The notes beneath the pieces are model-generated. The model did no database searches. It saw only the letters and a program-made list of their open reading frames with translations, and was not told the origin of the DNA. A stretch of DNA of 36,211 nucleotides from a virus, in the IMG/VR virus record IMGVR_UViG_3300034418_004925, positions 1-36,211 of that record. One strand, written 5' to 3'. A program made the translations under genes and the position numbers. Shown here in pieces: positions 8,058 to 15,155 of the stretch. Position 1 is the first letter of the stretch; every line of letters begins with the position of its first letter.

Positions 8058-8939
8058 TTAATTGTCAACTAATAATAAATCAAATGAAGCTGTTAACCGA
8101 GCATTGTTTGTTCTCATTGAAGCTCTTACATCAATGTCTGATTTTTGTGGTACAGGAATTGGAAAACCAAAGCTAAAGTTATAGTATCCACCTGCACCAG
8201 AAACTTCAAATGAATGACCAACTCTAAATGTATCTTGACCAAAATATCTGACAAACATGTCGCCGGTTGCATCCGCTCCATATTGAATTGAACTTGTTCC
8301 TTGCATTAAATATCCTGTCTTGCCAGCAGGAATTGTATACACAGCCATAAGAGTTTGGCTTTTACCAATATTAATTCTTGCAACCTCAGTAGCTCCACGA
8401 CTCATACGGATCTGTGAAGTGTTAGAACTTGAACCATCAGTAACATAAGCTCTGAATACTCTTTTGAATGTCGTTGTGCCAGTTGCAGTGCTTCCAGATA
8501 TTGTAAGTGTGTCTGTTGCAGGAGCATAATCAGAATCCAATCCCTCAATAACAACATTCAATCCATTATCTGTCGTAACAGTAGATCCATTTGCAGCTGT
8601 TGTTGCAATTGTAATTATACCTGGAGTATCGAATGCTGACCAAGGATAATCAGTATCGTTAACATCCCAGACTGACCCACTTTGGTTGTTACTCATTGCT
8701 GGAACAGCACCAAATTTATGAACAAATGAATGACCAGTCACATTACCTTGTGAAACATCTAAGCCCCAAGGCTTAGCAGAAATAGTACCACCACTAAGGC
8801 CTCCACTTCCCATAGTAACAGGAAAGGGGTTGTCAGAATTAACAACAAGACCATTCTTATTAGCAATCATCATTACTTCATACAAATCATTATTTGTAGG
8901 ATTAAAGAAATCGTATCGTTTTTGACTGAACTGTGCCAT
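8058..8939 (-). CDS. Virion structural protein, fibre or decoration type
   Basis: 293 residues, acidic to neutral, rich in G, S, T and N, with beta-sandwich character. Blocks such as HSFVHKFGAVPAMSNNQSGS and WDVNDTDYPWSAFDTPG match structural proteins of marine T4-like phages that are found in virions. The N-terminus MAQFSQKRYDFFNPTNNDLY lacks the capsid leader. It is followed (downstream) by the ligase-like gene. I infer an exposed head fibre, decoration or tail-fibre-associated protein; which of these cannot be decided here. Confidence 0.8.
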   Translation of the reverse strand: MAQFSQKRYDFFNPTNNDLYEVMMIANKNGLVVNSDNPFPVTMGSGGLSGGTISAKPWGLDVSQGNVTGHSFVHKFGAVPAMSNNQSGSVWDVNDTDYPWSAFDTPGIITIATTAANGSTVTTDNGLNVVIEGLDSDYAPATDTLTISGSTATGTTTFKRVFRAYVTDGSSSNTSQIRMSRGATEVARINIGKSQTLMAVYTIPAGKTGYLMQGTSSIQYGADATGDMFVRYFGQDTFRVGHSFEVSGAGGYYNFSFGFPIPVPQKSDIDVRASMRTNNARLTASFDLLLVDN

Positions 8940-10340
8940 TTATGCTCCAGCCTCCACTTTTACATATACTGAAGAATCAGAGGTTTTAGATCCGGCCAGA
9001 TTAACTAGATAAGAAATAAACTGATCCCGTTTTGTTTTAGTTGCTTGATCCACTGCATAGATTATTTCTGTAGCACCCAAGTTAGCATGAATCCGATCAA
9101 CACTTTGTTTTTTTAGTTCCTCCCAAAACGGCTCCCAGGCTATATCCGAATGAATTGAATGTGCTTTTTCCCAAAGCGCTTTTGCCGAAGTTTCATTCTT
9201 TCCACCTAGCATTGCTCGCGAAGCAGTTTTAAGCTGATCGTTAGTTTTTAATGTTACACCTAAATACTCCTTCGCAGCGTATTCAATTGAACCATATCCA
9301 CTACGTCCACCTCTTGCGCCAGTTCCTTGAATCTCTACGTTTAGTGGACCTAAATTAGTAGGGGCTCTAACATCCATTTTCTTTTGACGATCAAAGAATA
9401 TATATCCGCCTTTTGATGACCAGAATGTAGCGTTTCTAGTAGAGGCTTTAAGAATAGAATGATCATAGGTATGTTTACCAAGCTCCACGCCATCCAAATT
9501 ATAATCGGTTAACTTTGCTTTGGTAGTAAGTTTATTAATCTGCTTTAGAGAAATACCAACAATGTCCCGATCTATGAAAGCCTGCTTAATTGTAGAATTA
9601 AGATTCTGTACACTAGTAGCATCCAATTTAGTAGATAGATTAATGGTTTTCTTAATCGCCCATATATCTCCAGGGTTCCATTTATCGCCTGCCAACTGGG
9701 GTTTCCCATCCGCCCTAAAAGCTTTCGTTTTCATTTTATAGATTTCATTCATTTTAGTAGAGCCTCTATGGAAAGTGTGATCCTTCCCCACATATTTTTT
9801 ATCAATCAATGCCTTGCCTGATACGTATGCAGATATGTGCCAACCTTCTGCAGCGCTCATCATATCTTCAAATGTACGATCGGTATCGATAACTGTAGAA
9901 TATTTCTTCAGGACTTCAGGAGTAAAATGTGAAAATTCCTTCTTTACCCCTTCACCTATCAGTGCAGCAAGATATAAACACTGAAGGGCTTCTCCGTTAG
10001 CGGTAACACCTGTCGCACCAGCTCCTTGTCCTGCGCCTCCGAATATCGGCGCTTTACCCAGTGTGTTAGAAAGTATGTTAGATTTATCAGCAAGGGTAAG
10101 AATGAAATATTGATCTTTGCTAGATTTAAAGTTTTCAATAGCATCTAGATTTGCTTTAGTGTTAGGTATAGAAACATCCTTACCATTTACATCTGGGATT
10201 GCACTCCCATCTTTTATAGCTTGTGCTAAAATGTCCAACCGCACGTCAGTGGTACGCGCCTTTACTTTTAGCCACTGAGCACGTGTCATAGGTGAATACA
10301 TACTACGTCTTTCCGTTAAAAAATCTCTGAATCGAAGCAT
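8940..10340 (-). CDS. Virion-type protein with capsid leader, first gene after late promoter
   Basis: 466 residues starting MLRFRDFLTERRSMYSPMTR, a good copy of the shared F-x-x-F-x-x-E leader. The body is a mixed alpha/beta protein with a central motif LAGDKWNPGDIWAIKK (about 215-232) that I have seen in large uncharacterised proteins of T4-like phages, and a region SKGGYIFFDRQKKMDVRAP. No catalytic motif I can name. It is the first gene downstream of the TATAAATA promoter at 10371 and of the terminator at 10385, so it heads the late operon. Likely packaged. Confidence 0.8.
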   Translation of the reverse strand: MLRFRDFLTERRSMYSPMTRAQWLKVKARTTDVRLDILAQAIKDGSAIPDVNGKDVSIPNTKANLDAIENFKSSKDQYFILTLADKSNILSNTLGKAPIFGGAGQGAGATGVTANGEALQCLYLAALIGEGVKKEFSHFTPEVLKKYSTVIDTDRTFEDMMSAAEGWHISAYVSGKALIDKKYVGKDHTFHRGSTKMNEIYKMKTKAFRADGKPQLAGDKWNPGDIWAIKKTINLSTKLDATSVQNLNSTIKQAFIDRDIVGISLKQINKLTTKAKLTDYNLDGVELGKHTYDHSILKASTRNATFWSSKGGYIFFDRQKKMDVRAPTNLGPLNVEIQGTGARGGRSGYGSIEYAAKEYLGVTLKTNDQLKTASRAMLGGKNETSAKALWEKAHSIHSDIAWEPFWEELKKQSVDRIHANLGATEIIYAVDQATKTKRDQFISYLVNLAGSKTSDSSVYVKVEAGA

Positions 10341-10370
10341 TACCGTTACTTGTTTTTAACTGTATTTATG

Positions 10371-10378
10371 TATTTATA
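10371..10378 (-). promoter_or_regulatory. T4-type late promoter TATAAATA
   Basis: The minus strand reads TATAAATA exactly, the T4 late -10 box read by sigma gp55. It sits 30 bases before the ATG at 10340 and just downstream of the terminator ending the early-type operon. No -35 hexamer is seen, as expected for late promoters. Confidence 0.8.
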
Positions 10379-10384
10379 AGACAC

Positions 10385-10414
10385 AAAAAACCCGGGGAAA
10401 GACCCGGGTTTTGA
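10385..10414 (-). terminator. Rho-independent terminator
   Basis: A perfect 10-bp stem (AAAACCCGGG, 6-base loop, CCCGGGTTTT) is followed on the minus strand by a T run. It lies immediately after the stop of the gene at 10416-10670, separating the early-type operon from the late virion operon. It is symmetric enough to act in both directions. Confidence 0.9.
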
Positions 10415-10415
10415 A

Positions 10416-10670
10416 TTACCGATCGTAAACGTATATGTCTGCTTTTTCAGCGAAGGAAAGGGGAAGGGATACATTGTAACGACGATTACCCATTCTATGG
10501 CCCCGACCTTGAAGCTTTACATACTGACGTCTTGAACTACCTTTAGACTTTTGGAATTCATTGGATTCTTTTACGGTCTTGCGGATTGCCTTGATCCAAG
10601 CTTGGTCATCGGGGTCTTTCAGATCTACAGTTGCGATATAAGAGTTTGTGCGGTCAGACTTAATAATCAT
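10416..10670 (-). CDS. Small basic hypothetical protein
   Basis: 84 residues. The middle (SNEFQKSKGSSRRQYVKLQG then RGHRMGNRRYN) is rich in Arg, Lys and Gly and may bind nucleic acid; the ends look folded (beta). Start ATG at 10670 follows a good Shine-Dalgarno (GGAGATACCTCTATG). It has its own sigma70-like promoter just upstream and a terminator just downstream, so it is probably a single-gene early transcript or the end of one. I recognise no family. Confidence 0.8.
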   Translation of the reverse strand: MIIKSDRTNSYIATVDLKDPDDQAWIKAIRKTVKESNEFQKSKGSSRRQYVKLQGRGHRMGNRRYNVSLPLSFAEKADIYVYDR

Positions 10671-10696
10671 AGAGGTATCTCCTTATTGATAATACT

Positions 10697-10725
10697 ACTC
10701 TACCGCTTTTCAAATCGATTGTAAA
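10697..10725 (-). promoter_or_regulatory. Sigma70-like early promoter
   Basis: Minus strand: GGGGG then TTTACA (10725-10720), 17-bp spacer, TAGAGT (10702-10697), followed by AGTATTATCAA and a Shine-Dalgarno. The same arrangement precedes the genes starting at 13138 and 14414. Confidence 0.75.
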
Positions 10726-10735
10726 CCCCCTTTTT

Positions 10736-11209
10736 TTAAAATTTATAAAGATATTTTGCTATATGCCCAACAAATGGTAGAAGCATCAATGCCATTATTA
10801 AATTCATTCCAGTATGTGCCATAGCTATTCGAAGGGTATCACCTCTAGGCCATCCGTCTGAAACAAAAAAGCCAGCTAGCCATATCGTACCCGTGGTACC
10901 AATATTAGCCCCTAGAACTGCTGCAACTGCAGCTGGAAGAGGTAAAGCCCCAGATGCAACTAATGCAATAATAGCTGTAGTTGAAAGAGAGGAGGATTGC
11001 CACAAAAGAGTCATGACTATTCCGCCGACGAACATATAAATTGGATTACCTAAAAAGAACTGAAGGTGGTCCATATTACCCATCGACTTCATACCTCCCG
11101 AGAATGTTTTGAGGCCAATATAAAAAATCACCAACCCTACAAGGGCGGTGATTACAGGATTTCCTAGGTCCATTTTTTTTACCTTTTTCCAGAGTTTAGT
11201 AGTTGACAT
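10736..11209 (-). CDS. Half-size Na+/phosphate cotransporter-like membrane protein
   Basis: 157 residues with about four hydrophobic segments (about 17-35, 55-75, 80-115, 127-150). Residues 71-79 are QSSSLSTTA, the QSSS signature of the PF02690 (NptA/SLC34) Na/Pi cotransporter family, followed by the typical small-residue stretch AVAAVLGANIGTTGT. The full family has two inverted QSSS repeats; only one is present here, so the protein would need to form a dimer to transport. Cytoplasmic-membrane protein. A late TATAAATA promoter lies 29 bases upstream. Whether it imports phosphate or does something else (for example disturb the membrane) is open. Confidence 0.85.
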   Translation of the reverse strand: MSTTKLWKKVKKMDLGNPVITALVGLVIFYIGLKTFSGGMKSMGNMDHLQFFLGNPIYMFVGGIVMTLLWQSSSLSTTAIIALVASGALPLPAAVAAVLGANIGTTGTIWLAGFFVSDGWPRGDTLRIAMAHTGMNLIMALMLLPFVGHIAKYLYKF

Positions 11210-11238
11210 ATCATCATCCTTAATATTAAAAGACGATT

Positions 11239-11246
11239 TATTTATA
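11239..11246 (-). promoter_or_regulatory. T4-type late promoter TATAAATA
   Basis: Exact TATAAATA on the minus strand, 29 bases before the ATG of the Na/Pi cotransporter-like gene. It overlaps the last codons of the upstream gene. It sits inside a block otherwise driven by early-type promoters. Confidence 0.75.
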
Positions 11247-11460
11247 CCCCTAGAATACGAGCCGCCTCCCTTTTATTATCATGTGGTAAGGACTTACCAG
11301 CCATAAGGTGTTCTACAATTTGATGGAAGTAAAAGGCGGCATCCTCCTGACCGTCAGCATCTAAGACCTCTGCGCAATCTTTGAAAAACATTTTTAGTTT
11401 CATATCCTGCAGACCGTCACCTAATGCTGCCTTATGTGTTTTACCCCGCCGTTGATTCAT
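11242..11460 (-). CDS. Small hypothetical protein, 72 aa
   Basis: ATG at 11460 (MNQRRGKTHKAALGDGLQDM) is preferred over an upstream in-frame start because it has a strong Shine-Dalgarno (GAGGAGGATGGTATG). The 72-residue protein is a probable helical bundle (KMFFKDCAEVLDADGQEDAA, then FYFHQIVEHLMAG). No family recognised. It overlaps the upstream gene by 20 bases, suggesting coupled translation. Confidence 0.7.
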   Translation of the reverse strand: MNQRRGKTHKAALGDGLQDMKLKMFFKDCAEVLDADGQEDAAFYFHQIVEHLMAGKSLPHDNKREAARILGV

Positions 11461-11632
11461 ACCATCCTCCTCTTGCAAGCATCTCTTTGAATTTAACCAC
11501 AGCGTCTGCATCCAAGGTTATCTTAGATGCAGGAACGCCATCGTCTTTACTATACTGCCTTAAGGTTGTTCCGTAAACCCCCTCAGACAAATAGTATACG
11601 TGAACATGGTTATCGTGCACGTACTTGGTCAT
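11441..11632 (-). CDS. Small hypothetical protein, 63 aa
   Basis: 63 residues starting MTKYVHDNHVHVYYLSEGVY, a probable small beta-strand protein ending in a helix (DADAVVKFKEMLARGGWYES). The start lies 2 bases after the upstream stop with no clear Shine-Dalgarno, which fits coupled translation. No family recognised. Confidence 0.65.
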   Translation of the reverse strand: MTKYVHDNHVHVYYLSEGVYGTTLRQYSKDDGVPASKITLDADAVVKFKEMLARGGWYESTAG

Positions 11633-11634
11633 GG

Positions 11635-12165
11635 TTAAGCAGCATTCCGATATTCGAGAATGATATCTGCAAAATCGACACCACGTTTAATTTTAAGACG
11701 TTTTGCGCCTTTTTTGGCTAAATTTTTATTTTGTTTCATTTTATTTGTGTCCGTAATCTTGGGACAGAATCTAAACCCTTGAATATCAAAGTGATTAGCG
11801 AAATCATTAAAGGTTGCAAAGGTTAGATTATTATTAATAGATTCTTGGTAGAACTTTTCATAGTTATCCCAAGTAAATCTATTAGTCGGAAGGCTTTCAG
11901 CAAGTAAATCGTTCTCGCGGTCGTTATTTACTGGTTGAACGAAATTTCCGCCGCTGACGTAATCAGCAGTGTCGGTATAAAGATACATCTCATCCCCATG
12001 TTCAATCTCAATATTGTGTTTATCTACTAGTAGCCAATCATGGTCACCGTTATCATCAGCGATGATCTGACATACATACGTCTCTGACATGGGCTGATAA
12101 CGCATCACGTCCAGTGCAAGATCGCCATACTTTTGACTTTTAAGCATAATTTCCGTAATTTCCAT
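11635..12165 (-). CDS. Hypothetical phage protein, 176 aa
   Basis: The ATG at 12165 (MEITEIMLKSQKYGDLALDV) has a strong Shine-Dalgarno (AAGGAGATACATTATG); the longer frame upstream runs into the DUF932 gene and is rejected. The first 90 residues look beta-rich and acidic (QIIADDNGDHDWLLVDKHNI). The C-terminus is basic (KMKQNKNLAKKGAKRLKIKR) and ends in a short helix. No recognisable domain. It follows the DUF932 gene by 16 bases and is probably co-expressed. Confidence 0.75.
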   Translation of the reverse strand: MEITEIMLKSQKYGDLALDVMRYQPMSETYVCQIIADDNGDHDWLLVDKHNIEIEHGDEMYLYTDTADYVSGGNFVQPVNNDRENDLLAESLPTNRFTWDNYEKFYQESINNNLTFATFNDFANHFDIQGFRFCPKITDTNKMKQNKNLAKKGAKRLKIKRGVDFADIILEYRNAA

Positions 12166-12181
12166 AATGTATCTCCTTAGA

Positions 12182-13138
12182 TTAAGCGGCAGTCGCCAGT
12201 TCGACTGCCTTGTTTGCTGCAACAACCTTACGTGCTGCGTTTTGACCAAACCACTGAGAGTGGAGGCGGTTATCTTTGTTCCGACCTTGTACGTGATCGG
12301 TAACAAAGGTTACTGAGTTGAAGGCCTGCCACCAAGTACCTTGTGCAAATTCTGCACCTGGCTGGGTATCAAGAACATCAAAGCAGAGTTTAGCATTGCG
12401 AGAAAGATCCTCGTAAGCTTTAACTTCTTTTGGCATTTCTGTGCGAGAAGTATTTGGGAATACTGAATTATAGTATTCGATAAGTGACTCGGCAGAGGTT
12501 TTACGTGAACCAAGGAACTGAGCCATTTCTTTGTACTTAGCAAATTTCTCGTGAGCGATGCCAAGTGTTTCTTTTACCATATCTGGATTAAACTCAGTAC
12601 GGTGAGAAAGACGTACACTATTTTTAGATTCGGCTTCCAGTGACATAGTCAATGTATTGTTGCAAACCACACGGATTGGTGTGAAGCGAACATCGATTGA
12701 TTTGCCATACTTATGGGGGTTACTAAAGAGCAAGTAAGAATCGATAGTATCCTCGCCGAATACGTCGAATGATTCCTTGACCTTTGCCAGTGCCCAAACA
12801 TATTCACCATCACGTAATGAACCTGCTGTGTGCATTTCCATATCACCAGCAAGAACAAATTCTGAAAAGAATTCGAAGGCGGTTTCGTTTTGGACTGGGT
12901 TCCAGTTTTCACCGATGTTGGTGAGGATGCGACCGTCTGAACCACGGATAAGTGATTTTTGACCGGTGGGCATTTTTTCGCCATTGAATTCTACGAATGA
13001 CTCGACTGCGTGAACTTCCCAATCCACTCCAGCTTTTTTCATCATTTGAATTGGTGTAAGATCGTTAGAGACCTTTTCACCAAGACCGTGCCAAGGTAGT
13101 TCGCCAGCGTATGCCATAGTTTCAACCATATGTGCCAT
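12182..13138 (-). CDS. DUF932 / TIGR03299 phage-plasmid-like protein
   Basis: 318 residues. The pattern MAHMVETMAYAGELPWHGLG near the N-terminus, then ESFVEFNGEKMPTGQKSLIR, FRVVCNNTL-type block (FTPIRVVCNNTLTMSL, about 175-190) and a C-terminal WWQAFNSVTFVTDHVQG is the DUF932 (TIGR03299) family of phage and plasmid proteins. Its function is unknown, although relatives occur with replication and anti-restriction genes. A sigma70-like promoter and a good Shine-Dalgarno (ATAGGAGAATATATTATG) precede it, so it is probably a strongly expressed early gene. Confidence 0.85.
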   Translation of the reverse strand: MAHMVETMAYAGELPWHGLGEKVSNDLTPIQMMKKAGVDWEVHAVESFVEFNGEKMPTGQKSLIRGSDGRILTNIGENWNPVQNETAFEFFSEFVLAGDMEMHTAGSLRDGEYVWALAKVKESFDVFGEDTIDSYLLFSNPHKYGKSIDVRFTPIRVVCNNTLTMSLEAESKNSVRLSHRTEFNPDMVKETLGIAHEKFAKYKEMAQFLGSRKTSAESLIEYYNSVFPNTSRTEMPKEVKAYEDLSRNAKLCFDVLDTQPGAEFAQGTWWQAFNSVTFVTDHVQGRNKDNRLHSQWFGQNAARKVVAANKAVELATAA

Positions 13139-13165
13139 AATATATTCTCCTATTTGATAGATACT

Positions 13166-13194
13166 ATCTTGTCGTATTTCGATTCATTTGTAAA
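13166..13194 (-). promoter_or_regulatory. Sigma70-like early promoter
   Basis: Minus strand: AGGGGG-TTTACA (13194-13189), 17-bp spacer, CAAGAT (13171-13166), then AGTATCTATCAAATAGGAG. It drives the DUF932 gene. The -10 is weaker than at the other sites but position and flanks match. Confidence 0.7.
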
Positions 13195-13198
13195 CCCC

Positions 13199-13549
13199 CT
13201 AATTCAAATAATTACGACATTTTTTTAATTTATTTGAAATAAATTTAGGGTCGTTTATTTGACGGTTGAGGGGCGATGGATGGGGTAAGGTAAAGTGATC
13301 CACACCAAGTTTAGTTAGTACCTTAGAGACTAAACCACCTAATGCTATTACTTTATCGTGCCCGCGTACGCACGCGAGTACGTGCTCGCGGTCGAGCGTG
13401 CGCTTGTCCCAGTGTGGATCGTGGGATAGATTGGTAAAGGCTACAATGCCCACATCCAATTCATCAATCCAATCCTGTAGACGATACCAGGCACAGCCTT
13501 TACGGTACTGTGCCTTAGTAGGATTTATTCCAATGATTATACTAGGCAT
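13199..13549 (-). CDS. Uracil-DNA-glycosylase-superfamily-like protein
   Basis: ATG at 13549 (MPSIIIGINPTKAQYRKGCA) gives 116 residues; the upstream extension overlaps the preceding gene. IIIGINP (4-10) resembles motif 1 of the MUG/TDG branch (GINPG). LPHPSPLNR (88-96) resembles motif 2 (HPSPL/NPSGLNR), and KVIALGG (66-72) is the strand before it, in the right order and spacing. It is short for the family (usually 160 or more), lacks the Gly after GINP, and so may be a minimal or non-catalytic member. In a phage with predicted modified cytosine it could process DNA bases; inference. Confidence 0.55.
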   Translation of the reverse strand: MPSIIIGINPTKAQYRKGCAWYRLQDWIDELDVGIVAFTNLSHDPHWDKRTLDREHVLACVRGHDKVIALGGLVSKVLTKLGVDHFTLPHPSPLNRQINDPKFISNKLKKCRNYLN

Positions 13550-13775
13550 TGTACTTGTAGTGGCCTTTAAATGCCGAACCAATAACTCCATCTCCAGATC
13601 CGGCTAGTTCTAACATCCAAAGTATCCGAGACACCTCGGCTGAATTAGGGGCTTCGTTGATGTCTTTAGTCAAGCGGAACATTTTAGTCCTCTTGACCTT
13701 AAGCTGTTTTAAATACTCTAATCCAAGCTCTTTTGCTTCTGCCAGAGGAAGATTTTCAATACCACGAATATTCAT
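13542..13775 (-). CDS. Small hypothetical protein, 77 aa
   Basis: Start ATG at 13775 (MNIRGIENLPLAEAKELGLE) has a strong Shine-Dalgarno (AAGGAGTGGTAATATG); the longer frame is rejected. The protein is helical at first and ends SGDGVIGSAFKGHYKYNA. Its last codons overlap the start of the glycosylase-like gene by 8 bases. No family recognised. Confidence 0.75.
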   Translation of the reverse strand: MNIRGIENLPLAEAKELGLEYLKQLKVKRTKMFRLTKDINEAPNSAEVSRILWMLELAGSGDGVIGSAFKGHYKYNA

Positions 13776-13776
13776 A

Positions 13777-14004
13777 TTACCACTCCTTATAGTAACCCAT
13801 CTCTTCATTATAGTCATACCCAGCGCGATAGGCTTCAAGTTCATCTGCGCTCATTTCACCTTCATCTACCCGATTACTTTGATAAGTTGCGCTGCAAAAA
13901 AAGTGAGGATTAAACCCACGACGATAATACGAATCAGCAGATCCGCGATCCCAAGGACCTCCATGGCGGTCATCGTATTTTTTTCCATTATATGTAACTC
14001 CCAT
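13777..14004 (-). CDS. Small hypothetical protein, Tyr/Gly/Asp-rich
   Basis: 75 residues with a strong composition: DRHGGPWDRGSADSYYRRGF near the start and ELEAYRAGYDYNEEMGYYKE at the end. The 'RGxADxYYxRxFxPH' pattern is one I have seen in small proteins of marine phages and loosely recalls ribosome-modulation-factor-like sequences, but I cannot assign a function. Its start overlaps the upstream stop. Confidence 0.75.
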   Translation of the reverse strand: MGVTYNGKKYDDRHGGPWDRGSADSYYRRGFNPHFFCSATYQSNRVDEGEMSADELEAYRAGYDYNEEMGYYKEW

Positions 14005-14414
14005 TATACCATTTCCTCGTATTCTACTACGGCTTCGATTTCTTTGATAAGTTTCTTACCATAAGGGGTGAATAGGATACCTTGTTCCCAAACAAAATGT
14101 TCTACGTCTTGAATGTGATAGAACTTTTCAGGACCAATAATCCATCTGATAGCGGTGAGGCGATCGATAGCACCAAGACCCATTACGTCTTTGATCCGAG
14201 CCTCGAACTTTTCGATACACTCTTTTTCGAAGAGCTTTTCAGCTTTAGTATTCGCTTCGAGTTGGTAGCAAAGTTCGTCCCACATCTGCTGTTTAACTTC
14301 GTCGCATTCGTGATAGAAACTAGAAAGGTGACCGCCGTCTCTGGCGGGGTCACGAGTTCCATAAACATCTTTTACGAGGTCTGAGAAAACATCATTCGAA
14401 CCGAAAGTGTACAT
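14004..14414 (-). CDS. Hypothetical phage protein, 136 aa
   Basis: 136 residues, acidic, mainly helical (EVKQQMWDELCYQLEANTKA, EKLFEKECIEKFEARIKDVM). No recognised domain. First gene after a clear sigma70-like promoter; good Shine-Dalgarno (AAGGAGATAATACAATG). It leads a run of small early-type genes down to the terminator at 10385. Confidence 0.8.
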   Translation of the reverse strand: MYTFGSNDVFSDLVKDVYGTRDPARDGGHLSSFYHECDEVKQQMWDELCYQLEANTKAEKLFEKECIEKFEARIKDVMGLGAIDRLTAIRWIIGPEKFYHIQDVEHFVWEQGILFTPYGKKLIKEIEAVVEYEEMV

Positions 14415-14438
14415 TGTATTATCTCCTTTGATAATACT

Positions 14439-14467
14439 AATATAATGTATTTCAGTTCAAATGTAAA
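14439..14467 (-). promoter_or_regulatory. Sigma70-like early promoter
   Basis: Minus strand: GGGGA-TTTACA (14467-14462), 17-bp spacer, TATATT (14444-14439), then AGTATTATCAAAGGAG. It drives the gene starting at 14414 and shares the downstream AGTATTATCAA with the promoter at 10697. Confidence 0.8.
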
Positions 14468-14507
14468 TCCCCTCCCCCCTGACTTTTTTCATTTTTTTCG
14501 AATTTTT

Positions 14508-14645
14508 TTATTCTTTTTTCCAGATAGTCCAAGCACCATAGGCAATAGCTATTCCTGCGGCTATCTTAGCGAGTGGGGCTAGAAACAAAGTCATAAGACC
14601 TAAAGCTACCAGGGCAGCCCCATCCCATGAGGTTCTTTCCTTCAT
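14508..14645 (-). CDS. Small membrane protein, 45 aa
   Basis: A 45-residue frame starting MKERTSWDGAALVALGLMTL, with one long hydrophobic stretch (about 10-40) and a basic end (TIWKKE). The ATG overlaps the region just after the upstream stop (TAGAATG). It ends a run of three membrane proteins next to a lipase gene. The Shine-Dalgarno is weak. A holin-like or membrane-association role is possible but unproved. Confidence 0.65.
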   Translation of the reverse strand: MKERTSWDGAALVALGLMTLFLAPLAKIAAGIAIAYGAWTIWKKE

Positions 14646-14646
14646 T

Positions 14647-14934
14647 CTACTTTTTACCCAATCCATTTTCGATTTCCTCCAATCGTTTTTCTATGCTGTC
14701 TATTTTACTGGTTACCTTGGGATAGCGTTTACGCCAGGCATCAGGATCATCCTGTAACCAGTCCCAACCAAACCTATCCACAAGATAATCCAATAGCTTG
14801 TCAAATTTAGACATAAGCCATAAAGCAGCGCGGGTATTTCTAAACCATGCCAAAAATGCTGCACCCACTAGAGATCCAGCAATGGCTGTATAGATCCATA
14901 ATGTGTCACCGAACATTCTTGATAGCACTTCCAT
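14647..14934 (-). CDS. Membrane protein with C-terminal coiled coil, 95 aa
   Basis: The ATG at 14934 (MEVLSRMFGDTLWIYTAIAG) is chosen because it overlaps the upstream stop as TAATG; the longer frame runs inside the neighbour. One hydrophobic segment (about 12-32), then an amphipathic region and a charged coiled coil at the C-terminus (KIDSIEKRLEEIENGLGKK). The topology fits a small holin or spanin-like accessory. Downstream of the lipase and coupled to a second small TM protein. Confidence 0.75.
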   Translation of the reverse strand: MEVLSRMFGDTLWIYTAIAGSLVGAAFLAWFRNTRAALWLMSKFDKLLDYLVDRFGWDWLQDDPDAWRKRYPKVTSKIDSIEKRLEEIENGLGKK

Positions 14935-15155
14935 TAGATTCCTCCGTATGTACTCATAATAGCTGGACCAAACAAACTCATGACCCACATAAGAACTGCG
15001 ATACTGAATATACCAATCAGTAGCCATTTCATTTTAAAGTCATCCACCTTCATTTGTAGTCCGAGCACTTCGTTCCCTAAAATTCGGATTGCAAGCTCAA
15101 ACTTACCTTCCGGATGATCCACCGCTTCGATCATTTTTTGTTTTTCTTCAGCCAT
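14934..15155 (-). CDS. Small single-span membrane protein, 73 aa
   Basis: ATG at 15155 (MAEEKQKMIEAVDHPEGKFE) has a good Shine-Dalgarno (GGAGAAAGAAAATG) and overlaps the end of the lipase gene by 8 bases. Residues 42-63 are hydrophobic (WLLIGIFSIAVLMWVMSLFG), preceded by an amphipathic helix. It belongs to the same lipase-associated membrane set. Holin-type function is possible. Confidence 0.75.
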   Translation of the reverse strand: MAEEKQKMIEAVDHPEGKFELAIRILGNEVLGLQMKVDDFKMKWLLIGIFSIAVLMWVMSLFGPAIMSTYGGI

